Positions 35,067-42,917 of a stretch of 64,000 nucleotides of DNA are shown here, in pieces. The notes below the pieces were generated by a model that made no database searches, was not told where the DNA came from, and worked only from the letters and a program-made list of their open reading frames with translations. The position numbers and the translations under genes were made by a program. This stretch comes from JBCBKU01 sp965267475 (lineage in GTDB: Bacteria; Pseudomonadota; Alphaproteobacteria; Rhodobacterales; Rhodobacteraceae): the NCBI GenBank assembly GCA_965267475.1, contig OZ254079.1, positions 2,108,001 to 2,172,000 of the forward strand, read 5' to 3'. Every line of letters begins with the position of its first letter. The first letter of the stretch is position 1.

Positions 35067-35538
35067 AATACTCTGCGCGAAGGTTAACGGCCGCCGTCCC
35101 GAGGATATGGTCCGTTAAACCCTGGCGCCGGGCAGATACGACCATCAGGATCATCGACACCAGTTGCAGCGGAAAAATGGCCACGGACAGGGTATAGCCA
35201 AGCGTATGAAGGAAGGCCGTTCCCCCATCGAAACGCTGCCCGTCCCCGGACCGAAACTCAATCGACAGAAGCCGCATCCCAGGGGTCGCTGACCGGGCGG
35301 CAAGCGCCCACCAGCGATAAAGGAAACTGATGACCAGCACCAAGAGCGGCAGATAGAAGAACGCCGTGAACGCCGTGAAAGGAATGACGACCGCCGTGAC
35401 AATCGTGATCAGCACGGCATCGATACACCAGGCGAAGAAACGCTTTGCCGGTACATCGCGATAGAAGGCCTCACCATAGTCGGGATCGGGAAGGCCCCAG
35501 CTGGCATCGGTCGGTGACATGTCGTCTTTCCTTGTCAT
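35065..35538 (-). CDS. RDD family membrane protein
   Basis: 157-residue inner-membrane protein with the RDD domain: R-(F/Y)FAWCIDAVLITIVTAVVI near the start gives the Arg-Asp-type motif, and PGMRLLSIEFRS is the second landmark. About three hydrophobic segments are seen. The family includes putative sodium/proton antiporters but most members are uncharacterised. It lies downstream of the two DUF2852 genes on the same strand, 19 bases from the nearer one. Confidence 0.85.
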   Translation of the reverse strand: MTRKDDMSPTDASWGLPDPDYGEAFYRDVPAKRFFAWCIDAVLITIVTAVVIPFTAFTAFFYLPLLVLVISFLYRWWALAARSATPGMRLLSIEFRSGDGQRFDGGTAFLHTLGYTLSVAIFPLQLVSMILMVVSARRQGLTDHILGTAAVNLRAEY

Positions 35539-35557
35539 CTCGGGTTAGCGGTTCAGG

Positions 35558-36007
35558 TCAGGCCTGAACCGGTGTGGCGGTCGAGCGGATGACGCGGGCG
35601 CGGTCATCCATGAACTGATCGAACTCGGATTTGTCCTTGGCGGTGCGCAGTCTCTCCAGAAAGCATTCGAACTGGGTCTGCTCTTCGCGCAGGCGATCCA
35701 TCAGTTCATCGCGGTAGCGATCGAAGCTTGCATTGCCCGATGTCGTGGACATCTGAACATCAACTTGTGGCTTCAGGTCTTCCACCGTCTGGCCGATGGA
35801 ACGATGCCCGCCGAATGCGGCGATCCGGGTCCACTGCCAGGCCAGAAAGGCCGTCAAGGCAATGCCGAGAAATCCGAACTGGTCCATCGCAATGATCGAT
35901 ACGGGGATCGCGAAACCAGTATATCCAATGATTGCAAGAATTTGGACGGCGATGGGTGGGCGGCCGAAATGGGCCTCGGGCCGCGACTGGGCGGAATGCT
36001 TTGTCAT
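35558..36007 (-). CDS. DUF2852 protein, copy 1
   Basis: 149-residue protein with one or two membrane segments near the N-terminus (IAVQILAIIGYTGFAIPVSIIAM, FGFLGIALTAFLAWQW) and a charged helical C-terminus (FDRYRDELMDRLREEQTQFECFLERLRTAKDKSEFDQFMDDR). That tail is nearly repeated in the next gene, so the two are paralogues from a tandem duplication. DUF2852 is found mostly in Rhodobacterales and relatives and has no known function. Confidence 0.82.
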   Translation of the reverse strand: MTKHSAQSRPEAHFGRPPIAVQILAIIGYTGFAIPVSIIAMDQFGFLGIALTAFLAWQWTRIAAFGGHRSIGQTVEDLKPQVDVQMSTTSGNASFDRYRDELMDRLREEQTQFECFLERLRTAKDKSEFDQFMDDRARVIRSTATPVQA

Positions 36008-36031
36008 GTCAACTGTGTCCTCTGTTGGTCG

Positions 36032-36057
36032 TCCGGGCCCCGAAAGCAGGGCCCGGA
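36032..36057 (-). terminator. Hairpin between the two DUF2852 genes
   Basis: Nine-pair stem TCCGGGCCC / GGGCCCGGA with an eight-base loop, placed between the stop of copy 2 and the start of copy 1. No T-tract follows. It could reduce expression of the downstream genes or protect the upstream message. Confidence 0.5.
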
Positions 36058-36066
36058 TCTTGCGGC

Positions 36067-36474
36067 TTAGGCCGTTTCTTCTTCGTCAGACTTGGCGGCT
36101 TTGGCCTGTTCTTCCATGAACTGGTCAAATTCGGCCTTGTCTTTCGCTTCGCGGAGGCGGTTCAGGAAGGCTTCAAAGCTGTCCTGTTCTTCCTCCAACC
36201 GGCGCAACGTGTCGGCCTTGTAAGCGTCGAAGGCCGAATTGCCGGTCGTTTTGAATGCGTGACGGGCGTGGCGGGTGCGCTTGGCGCAAGAACCAGAAAA
36301 CATGCGTTTGCTCCAGATCATATAGGCGAGAAGGGCGAGGCCAATGGGCCAGAATAGGATGAAGCCGAGGACCATGGCGGCGATCCAGGCCCCTTTGCCT
36401 TTCTCATCCAACCAGGCCTCGGAGCGGGCGAACCAGGAGGGGCGGTTCGGCATCGTCGCGGTTGCGGGGGTCAT
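36067..36474 (-). CDS. DUF2852 protein, copy 2
   Basis: 135-residue protein: a short soluble head, a membrane segment (WIAAMVLGFILFWPIGLALLAYMIW), and the helical tail FDAYKADTLRRLEEEQDSFEAFLNRLREAKDKAEFDQFMEEQ. The tail matches copy 1 in the pattern LREAKDK-EFDQFM. The ATG at 36474 is chosen because AGGAG precedes it. Two copies of an ATGTGAA-N5-TTCACAT element lie upstream, so it has its own promoter region. Confidence 0.82.
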   Translation of the reverse strand: MTPATATMPNRPSWFARSEAWLDEKGKGAWIAAMVLGFILFWPIGLALLAYMIWSKRMFSGSCAKRTRHARHAFKTTGNSAFDAYKADTLRRLEEEQDSFEAFLNRLREAKDKAEFDQFMEEQAKAAKSDEEETA

Positions 36475-36513
36475 CGGGGTCTCCTTATGTCTCGTGTTTT
36501 GCGGTGTGGTCTT

Positions 36514-36534
36514 GATGTGAATGTCTTTCACATC
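36514..36534. promoter_or_regulatory. Operator-like inverted repeat A
   Basis: GATGTGAA-TGTCT-TTCACATC: perfect eight-base arms with a five-base spacer, 40 bp upstream of the second DUF2852 gene. A second, slightly imperfect copy lies 58 bp away. The pattern recalls a CRP/FNR-family site (TGTGA...TCACA) but with a seven-base gap in place of six, so the binding protein is unknown. Confidence 0.6.
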
Positions 36535-36572
36535 GCAAATATGTGAGCCTTGGGTGACCGCTTCAAGAGAAA

Positions 36573-36591
36573 ATGTAAAAGAAATTCACAT
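36573..36591. promoter_or_regulatory. Operator-like inverted repeat B
   Basis: ATGTAAA-AGAAA-TTCACAT: the same arms and spacer length as repeat A with one mismatch. It lies between the ybaK stop and repeat A. This stretch is much more A/T-rich than its surroundings, as expected for a promoter region. Confidence 0.5.
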
Positions 36592-36600
36592 AATTTGAGA

Positions 36601-37071
36601 TCAGGTAACGAAATCAATAATTTGCGCGTCAGTCAGGCGCCGCAGATCGCCCGGAGTGATCGAGAATACATGCCGCGGGGTACCAGCGGCCGCCCAGATC
36701 ACATCGAATTCTGAGAGTTTGGGGTCGAAATGGCAGGGCGGCGTCGTCAGGTGGCCAACCGGGGCCACGCCGCCAATCGCAAAGCCCGTGACCTCTCGTA
36801 CCTTGGCGGCATCAGCCCGCGCCATTGGTTCGCCAGCGACCTGTTCGGCCTTGGCGAGATCGACCTGGTTCGCGCCCGCTGTCAGAAACAGATAGATCCG
36901 TCCGGTTCTCGCGCCTTCGAATATGATGGACTTTGCGATCTGATTGACCTGACAGCCGACCGAGGCAGCAGCTTCTGCCGCCGTGCGTGCCTGACCGACT
37001 TCCACAATCTCCGAACCAACACCCGCTGAATCCAAGGCGTTTCTTACGCGTTTCAGACTTTTGCTCATCAT
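36601..37071 (-). CDS. YbaK/EbsC-type aminoacyl-tRNA deacylase
   Basis: 156-residue protein of the YbaK/ProX superfamily that hydrolyses misacylated tRNA (Cys- or Ala-tRNAPro in known members). The catalytic-site region is AKSIIFEGARTGRIYLFLTAGANQVD and the family motif GFAIGGVAPVGH is clear. Substrate specificity cannot be decided. The adjacent second Met (37068) is an alternative start. It is divergent from glnE. Confidence 0.85.
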   Translation of the reverse strand: MMSKSLKRVRNALDSAGVGSEIVEVGQARTAAEAAASVGCQVNQIAKSIIFEGARTGRIYLFLTAGANQVDLAKAEQVAGEPMARADAAKVREVTGFAIGGVAPVGHLTTPPCHFDPKLSEFDVIWAAAGTPRHVFSITPGDLRRLTDAQIIDFVT

Positions 37072-37159
37072 CGCCCCCTTCTTTGGATCTTTATGACGCC
37101 CGTCGCTGGCGGCAAGCGGAATTGACCTTGCTGGCGCGACCGCGCAGGGTTTTCGCGAG

Positions 37160-39958
37160 ATGTCGGATCATTCCCAAACGCGCCCCATGGCGGACCTGAT
37201 CACCGCCGCGCCCCGTCCTTTCGATCCGGATCGGGGCCAGGAAGCCTTGGCGGGCCTTCCCATGACGTCAGGCGCTGCTGCCGATCTGATCCGTGGCATG
37301 GCCGGGTGCAGCCCCTACCTTTCGGGTTTGATCAAGCGGGATACATCCTGGCTAGAGGCCGCGCTTGATCGACCACCCGAAGACAGTCTGGCGGCGCTGC
37401 TGTCGGACACGGCGGCGCTGCAAGCTGCAGATGTCGGACCGGGGCTTCGGGCTCTGAAGCGAAAGGTTGCCCTTCTGGTCGCGCTGGCTGATCTGGGTGG
37501 CGTCTGGACGCTGGAACAGGTGACGGGCGCGCTGACCCGATTTGCGGATGCCTCGGTCCAACGCGTGGTCGCTGCGGCCCTGTCGCAAGAGGCCGAACGC
37601 GGCCGACTACCGGGACTAAAATCTGAGACATTGGTTAACGGCGGCGGCCTTGCGATCCTCGCGATGGGGAAGATGGGGGCCTATGAGCTGAACTATTCCT
37701 CGGATATCGACCTCATTGTCCTGTTTGACGAAACGGTCGTCGATTCGGGGTTCTTCGAGGAAACGCGAAGCGGTTTGGTGCGTGCGACCCGGCGGCTGTC
37801 CGCGCTTTTGTCCGAGATCACCGATGAAGGCTATGTCTTCCGGACCGACCTGCGCTTGCGCCCGGACCCCGCCGTCACGCCTGTCGCGGTCGCGATGGAG
37901 GCGGCGGAGCGGTACTATGCCAGCGTGGGCCGCCCGTGGGAGCGCGCGGCCTTTGTCAAAGCGCGCGCAGCAGCCGGAGACATCGCCGCAGGTCGGCGAT
38001 TTCTGGACCGCCTGCAACCTTTCGTGTGGCGCCGCCATCTGGACTTCAATGCGATCCGTGATGCGCAGGACATGCGATACCGGATCCAGTCCCATCGCCG
38101 GTTTCGTGACGATGACGTCTTGGAAGGACGGAACATCAAGCTGGGGCCCGGTGGCATCCGCGAGATCGAGTTCTACACCCAAACGCGGCAGATCATTGCC
38201 GGCGGTCGCGATCCCGCGCTGCGGGATCCGGGCACCGTTCCGGCCCTTCTGGCATTGGAACGGGCCGGATGGGCGGATCGGGCGAAAACCTTGATCGAAG
38301 CCTATCGGAACTTCCGGACCGTCGAGCACCGGTTGCAGATGATCGGCGATCAACAGACCCACGACTTGCCAACAAATCCGGATGGCTTTGCGCGGCTTTC
38401 GGCCTTCATGGATCTTGAACCGGACCACCTTCGCGCAACGCTGCAAGATCAAATCGCGGAAGTGCGAAGCATCACCGAGGAATTCTTCACGCCAGGCCCC
38501 GCCGAAACCCTGCCGATGAGCCCCGCGCAGTCAGAGGCCGTGGCCCGGTGGCGCGGGTATCCGGCGATGCGGTCGGCCCGCGCGGGCGAGATCTTTGACC
38601 GCGTGGGCCCGAAGCTTCTCGCAAGGTTAGAGCGGGCGCCACGTCCGGACGAGGCGCTGGTTCATGTCGACCGGTTCCTGGCCGGGTTGCCCGCGGGCGT
38701 GCAGGTTTTTTCGCTGTTTGAGGCGAACCCGAACCTGATCGACCTGATCGTGGATATTGCGGCCACGACACCGCAGCTCGCCACCTATCTTTCGCGGAAT
38801 GCCGGTGTATTCGATGCGGTGATCGGCGGATCGTTCTTTACCGAGTGGCCGGGAGCGGCGGCCCTGACGCGCGAACTGACAGGGGATCTTGGGCGGGCGC
38901 GAGACTATGAAGACGGGCTTGGACTGGCGCGCCGCTGGGCCCGGGAATGGCGTTTTCGGGTTGGGGTCCATCATCTGCGCGGGCTGATCGATGCCTCTGA
39001 AGCTGGTGAACAGTACGCCGATATCGCGGATGCCGTCGCAGCTGCGCTTTGGCCCTTCGTCGTGGCCGAGTTCGCGCAGAAGCATGGTGCGCCGCCGGGG
39101 CAGGGCGCGTCGGTGATCGCCATGGGATCATTCGGGTCGCGCCGGATGTCTTCGCGGTCGGATCTTGATCTGATTGTGGTCTACGAAGCGGCCGGCGCAA
39201 CGGGGTCGGACGGGCCGCGCCCCTTGTCGACGCAGGTTTTTTATGGGCGGTTGACCCAGGCTTTCATCACGGCCCTGACAGCGCCTATGGCCGATGGCAA
39301 ACTGTATGAGGTCGATATGCGGCTTCGCCCTTCCGGACGGCAAGGCCCCGTGGCCACGCCATTTTCGGGGTTTCAGGCCTATCAGCGTGAGAAAGCCTGG
39401 ACATGGGAACACTTGGCCCTGACCCGCGCCCGACCGGTTGCAGGCAATCCGGAATTGTCCAATGCGACAGAGGCGTTTCGCGCCTCTTTCCTCAAGGAGC
39501 CCGGAGATCGGGAAACTGTTCTTGCCGATGTCGCCGAGATGCGGGCGCGCCTGACGGAAACGAAGCCAGGCAGCCTTTGGGATGCCAAGCCCGGACCGGG
39601 ACGATTGCAGGACATAGCGCTTCTGGCTCAGGCCGGTGCCCGTCTGTCAGGATCCGCGCGCCGTCTTCCGGTTGCGCAATTGAGCGACGGCGCCAGCGCG
39701 ATCGGGCTGACCGAGGCCGAGACCCATGTTCTGGTCGAAGCCGACCGGACCTTTTGGGCGCTTCAGATGTCGACACAATTGATGATGGAAGGGCCGTTCG
39801 ATCCGGATCAGGTCGGGTTGGGTGGTCGGGCCTTCCTATTGCGGGAAACCGGGGCTAAGGGGGTTTCAGAGATTGAAGAGATGCTTGGGCGTCTCACCGC
39901 CCGCGCGGCGGACTGCATCGATGCGGTGTTGAGCCCGGACAGAAGGATAGGTGCATGA
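37160..39958 (+). CDS. glnE: Bifunctional glutamine synthetase adenylyltransferase/deadenylase
   Basis: Controls glutamine synthetase by adding or removing AMP in answer to PII and glutamine. The 932-residue protein has both nucleotidyltransferase domains with their acidic pairs: GKMGAYELNYSSDIDLIVLFDE (about residue 170) for the deadenylase, and GSFGSRRMSSRSDLDLIVVYEA (about residue 655) for the adenylylase. An ATG ten codons downstream is an alternative start. The last four bases overlap the next gene (ATGA). Confidence 0.95.
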   Translation: MSDHSQTRPMADLITAAPRPFDPDRGQEALAGLPMTSGAAADLIRGMAGCSPYLSGLIKRDTSWLEAALDRPPEDSLAALLSDTAALQAADVGPGLRALKRKVALLVALADLGGVWTLEQVTGALTRFADASVQRVVAAALSQEAERGRLPGLKSETLVNGGGLAILAMGKMGAYELNYSSDIDLIVLFDETVVDSGFFEETRSGLVRATRRLSALLSEITDEGYVFRTDLRLRPDPAVTPVAVAMEAAERYYASVGRPWERAAFVKARAAAGDIAAGRRFLDRLQPFVWRRHLDFNAIRDAQDMRYRIQSHRRFRDDDVLEGRNIKLGPGGIREIEFYTQTRQIIAGGRDPALRDPGTVPALLALERAGWADRAKTLIEAYRNFRTVEHRLQMIGDQQTHDLPTNPDGFARLSAFMDLEPDHLRATLQDQIAEVRSITEEFFTPGPAETLPMSPAQSEAVARWRGYPAMRSARAGEIFDRVGPKLLARLERAPRPDEALVHVDRFLAGLPAGVQVFSLFEANPNLIDLIVDIAATTPQLATYLSRNAGVFDAVIGGSFFTEWPGAAALTRELTGDLGRARDYEDGLGLARRWAREWRFRVGVHHLRGLIDASEAGEQYADIADAVAAALWPFVVAEFAQKHGAPPGQGASVIAMGSFGSRRMSSRSDLDLIVVYEAAGATGSDGPRPLSTQVFYGRLTQAFITALTAPMADGKLYEVDMRLRPSGRQGPVATPFSGFQAYQREKAWTWEHLALTRARPVAGNPELSNATEAFRASFLKEPGDRETVLADVAEMRARLTETKPGSLWDAKPGPGRLQDIALLAQAGARLSGSARRLPVAQLSDGASAIGLTEAETHVLVEADRTFWALQMSTQLMMEGPFDPDQVGLGGRAFLLRETGAKGVSEIEEMLGRLTARAADCIDAVLSPDRRIGA

Positions 39959-40218
39959 GCGGACATGCCCAAGACGATCCCAAGGGGCTGATCCGCGAAG
40001 CGTACCGGATCGAGGGGATCCGTGCCGAAGAATGCCGATCGATCTTTCTAGACTGGGCGCTAAGCCTGCCTGATGGGGTAGATCCGAAGGGCGCGGTGGC
40101 GCGGTTACTAGAGACGTTCGGACAGGACGGACATCCGATGACCGACGTCCTGCGAAGCGGATTGCTGGACCCGGTCCGGCATGGGCGCCGCGGCGGTCGC
40201 AAAGGTCGCGTCAGCTAA
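39955..40218 (+). CDS. Small conserved protein co-translated with glnE
   Basis: 87-residue soluble protein, MSGHAQDDPKGLIREAYRI..., with an acidic-to-neutral helical body (EECRSIFLDWALSLPDG) and a basic tail (RHGRRGGRKGRVS). I recognise no domain. Its ATG overlaps the glnE stop (ATGA), which argues for a real gene whose translation is coupled to glnE. Role unknown. Confidence 0.75.
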   Translation: MSGHAQDDPKGLIREAYRIEGIRAEECRSIFLDWALSLPDGVDPKGAVARLLETFGQDGHPMTDVLRSGLLDPVRHGRRGGRKGRVS

Positions 40219-40243
40219 CCCGGAACGAAACAAAAAATCTTGA

Positions 40244-40271
40244 AGAAAAATTTTCCACTGCCTCGCAGTGG
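40244..40271 (-). terminator. Terminator of edd-eda
   Basis: Reading leftward, CCACTG-CGAGG-CAGTGG begins three bases after the eda stop and is followed by AAAATTTTTCTT. A six-pair stem with a five-T run offset by four A residues makes a moderate intrinsic terminator. Confidence 0.65.
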
Positions 40272-40273
40272 CG

Positions 40274-40918
40274 TTATGCCCGCCCCAAGTCTGCCGCTTC
40301 CCGTGCAAGCGCTTCGATCCGATCCCAGTCGCCTGCCGCCACAGCGTCCCTCGGTGCAACCCAGGACCCGCCCGCGCAAACGGTGTTGGACAGCGCTAGA
40401 TAGTTCTGCGCGTTCGCCAGGCTCACCCCGCCCGTGGGACAAAACCTGACTTGCGGGATTGGTGCACCGATCGCTTTCAGCGCAGGGACACCGCCCGAAC
40501 CCTCGGCGGGGAAGAACTTCTGCACCGTATAGCCCCGCTCAAGCAGCCGCATCGCTTCGCTTGCCGTGGCTGCCCCGGGCAAAAGCGGCAGATCCGCCGC
40601 CTCGCAAGCATCCAAAATTCGGTCCGTCGCACCGGGCGAGACCCCGAACATGGCGCCCGCCGCCTTTGCGGCTTTGACATCGTCGGGTGTCAGGAGCGTT
40701 CCCGCGCCCACGACGCCCCCTTCAACCGAGGCCATCGCGCGGATGACATCCAGTGCCGCGGGCGTCCGCAAGGTCACCTCAAGCGCGGGCAAGCCACCGG
40801 CCACCAAGGCGCGGGCCAGGCCTTCGGCCTTGCTGGCATCCTCGACAACCAGAACCGGGATAATCGGGGCGAGTGCCGCGATCCGTGCGGCCTCTTTGCT
40901 TGCCTCTTTCGGGGTCAT
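40274..40918 (-). CDS. eda: KDPG aldolase
   Basis: 2-keto-3-deoxy-6-phosphogluconate aldolase, the last step of the Entner-Doudoroff pathway, giving pyruvate and glyceraldehyde 3-phosphate. The 214-residue TIM barrel shows the catalytic Glu in ALEVTLRTPAA and the Schiff-base Lys in VQKFFPAEGSGG. It starts 11 bases after edd and is certainly in the same operon. Confidence 0.95.
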   Translation of the reverse strand: MTPKEASKEAARIAALAPIIPVLVVEDASKAEGLARALVAGGLPALEVTLRTPAALDVIRAMASVEGGVVGAGTLLTPDDVKAAKAAGAMFGVSPGATDRILDACEAADLPLLPGAATASEAMRLLERGYTVQKFFPAEGSGGVPALKAIGAPIPQVRFCPTGGVSLANAQNYLALSNTVCAGGSWVAPRDAVAAGDWDRIEALAREAADLGRA

Positions 40919-40929
40919 GAGTGCTCTCC

Positions 40930-42735
40930 TTACACCAGCGCGCAGGCGCCCTCGGACGAGGCACCGCAGGATTTGCGGAATACCTCGAACATTTCGCGGC
41001 CCAAGCCAACCGTGTTTCCGGACAGATCTGCACGCGCCTGGGCACGGCTTTCGAAATCCTTGGCCAGAACACTGATCGTCGCGGCTTCCGCATCCACCCG
41101 GACAATATCGCCGTCCTGGATCCTTCCGATCGGTCCATCGGCAACGGCTTCGGGCGAGACGTGGATGGCTGCCGGAACCTTGCCCGAAGCGCCTGACATC
41201 CGCCCGTCGGTCAGAAGAGCAACTTTGATCCCGCGTTCCAGAAGCACCGAAAGCGTCGGCGTTAGCCCATGCAGTTCAGGCATGCCGCAGGCTTGCGGGC
41301 CCTGGAACCGGACGACCACGACAACATCAGAGGTAAACTCACCCGCCTTGAAGGCCGCTTTGACGGCCTCTTGCGTTTCAAAGACACGGGCAGGCGCCTC
41401 GACCACCCGGTGCTCGGGCTTTACGGCGGACACCTTCATGATTGCCCGCCCAACATTTCCGGTCAGCTCGCGCAGCCCGCCGGTTGGCTGAAAAGGGTCT
41501 GCCGCCGGTCGCAGGATCTTGTCATTGGCTGTCTCTGACGGTCCGTCGACCCAGTCAAGCGCGTCACCTTTCAACTTGGGCTCGCGTGTATAAAGGCCGA
41601 GCCCATCGCCGGCGACCGTCATCGTATCGGCGTGCAGAAGGCCGCCATCCAAAAGCTCGCCAATCATGAACTGAAGCCCGCCGGCGGCGTGGAAATGGTT
41701 CACATCGGCCAACCCGTTGGGATAGACGCGCGCCATCAAGGGCGTTGCGCCCGAGATGTCGTTGAAGTCCTCGATATCTAGGATGATTCCGGCCGCCCGG
41801 GCCATGGCTGGCATGTGCAGGACCAGATTTGTCGACCCCCCGGTGGCCATCAATCCGACGATCCCGTTGACGAATGCCTTTTCGTCGAGAACCTCACCCG
41901 CGGGGCGGAAATCATTGCCAAGCGCCGTGATCTCGAGCGCGCGTTTCGTGCCAGCAACGGTCAATGCGTCCCGAAGGGGCGTGCCCGGGTTCACGAAGCT
42001 TGCGCCGGGCAAGTGTAGCCCCATGAATTCCATGAGCATCTGGTTGGTATTCGCAGTGCCATAGAAGGTGCAGGTGCCGGGCCCGTGATAGGCGGCCATT
42101 TCGGCGGCCATCAGCTCTTCCCGCGTTGCATCACCCGTGGCGAAGCGGTTGCGCACTTCGGACTTGGCGTCGTTGGCCAGACCAGAGGTCATGGGCCCCG
42201 CGGGCAGGAAAACCGAAGGCAGGTGCCCGAAACTGGCGGCTGCAATGATCAGGCCGGGTACGATCTTGTCGCAAACGCCCAAATAGACCGCTGCATCAAA
42301 TGTATTATGCGACAGGGCCACGCCCGCGGCGAGCGCGATGACGTCGCGAGAAAACAGCGACAACTCCATCCCCGTCTGGCCTTGCGTCACCCCGTCGCAC
42401 ATGGCGGGGACACCACCCGCGACCTGGGCCGTTGCCCCGACTTCGCGCGCCGCCGCCTTGATCTGATCGGGATAAGTGGCGAAGGGCTGATGCGCCGACA
42501 GCATATCGTTATAGGCAGTGACAATCCCAAGGTTGGGCGCCCGCCCAGTGGCAAGGTTGTCCTTGTCCCGTCCCATCGCAGCATAAGCATGGGCCTGGTT
42601 CCCGCAGGACAGATGCGCGCGGGCCGGGCCAGCTTCAGCGGCCGCGCGGATACGATCCAGATAGGGACCGCGGCTGTCTCGGCTGCGCTCGATTATCCGT
42701 TCGGTGACTTTCGCGATGGTCGGGTTCAGGGGCAT
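40930..42735 (-). CDS. edd: Phosphogluconate dehydratase
   Basis: Iron-sulfur dehydratase of the IlvD/Edd family that converts 6-phosphogluconate to KDPG. The 601-residue protein has the cluster cysteines in AHLSCGNQAHAYA-like, GGVPAMCDGVTQGQ and YLGVCDKIVPG, and the ending ...GRMSGASGKVPAAIHVSPEA. It is first gene of edd-eda. A LacI-type operator lies about 50 bp upstream, which fits sugar-dependent control. Confidence 0.96.
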   Translation of the reverse strand: MPLNPTIAKVTERIIERSRDSRGPYLDRIRAAAEAGPARAHLSCGNQAHAYAAMGRDKDNLATGRAPNLGIVTAYNDMLSAHQPFATYPDQIKAAAREVGATAQVAGGVPAMCDGVTQGQTGMELSLFSRDVIALAAGVALSHNTFDAAVYLGVCDKIVPGLIIAAASFGHLPSVFLPAGPMTSGLANDAKSEVRNRFATGDATREELMAAEMAAYHGPGTCTFYGTANTNQMLMEFMGLHLPGASFVNPGTPLRDALTVAGTKRALEITALGNDFRPAGEVLDEKAFVNGIVGLMATGGSTNLVLHMPAMARAAGIILDIEDFNDISGATPLMARVYPNGLADVNHFHAAGGLQFMIGELLDGGLLHADTMTVAGDGLGLYTREPKLKGDALDWVDGPSETANDKILRPAADPFQPTGGLRELTGNVGRAIMKVSAVKPEHRVVEAPARVFETQEAVKAAFKAGEFTSDVVVVVRFQGPQACGMPELHGLTPTLSVLLERGIKVALLTDGRMSGASGKVPAAIHVSPEAVADGPIGRIQDGDIVRVDAEAATISVLAKDFESRAQARADLSGNTVGLGREMFEVFRKSCGASSEGACALV

Positions 42736-42783
42736 TAGGTCAGCTCCTCATCGGGGTCGCTTCGCTGTTGGCCGCGCCGTAGC

Positions 42784-42799
42784 ATGATAGCGCTAACAT
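42784..42799. promoter_or_regulatory. LacI-family operator upstream of edd
   Basis: ATGATAGCGCTAACAT: a 16-bp palindrome with one mismatch around the CG centre. It closely matches the TGTTAGCGCTAACA type bound by LacI/GalR regulators of sugar operons in alphaproteobacteria. It is 49-64 bp before the edd start. No lacI-family gene is in the window. Confidence 0.75.
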
Positions 42800-42917
42800 T
42801 GCTACTGCGAAAAGCCTTCCCGCACCTGCAAATTCGGAATAGCTCCGTTGCAGAACTGTGCAGGCTGCGGGGCCATGGGCCCTTTTCGCCGCAGCGCCGC
42901 TCGGCTATGGCGCGCGC

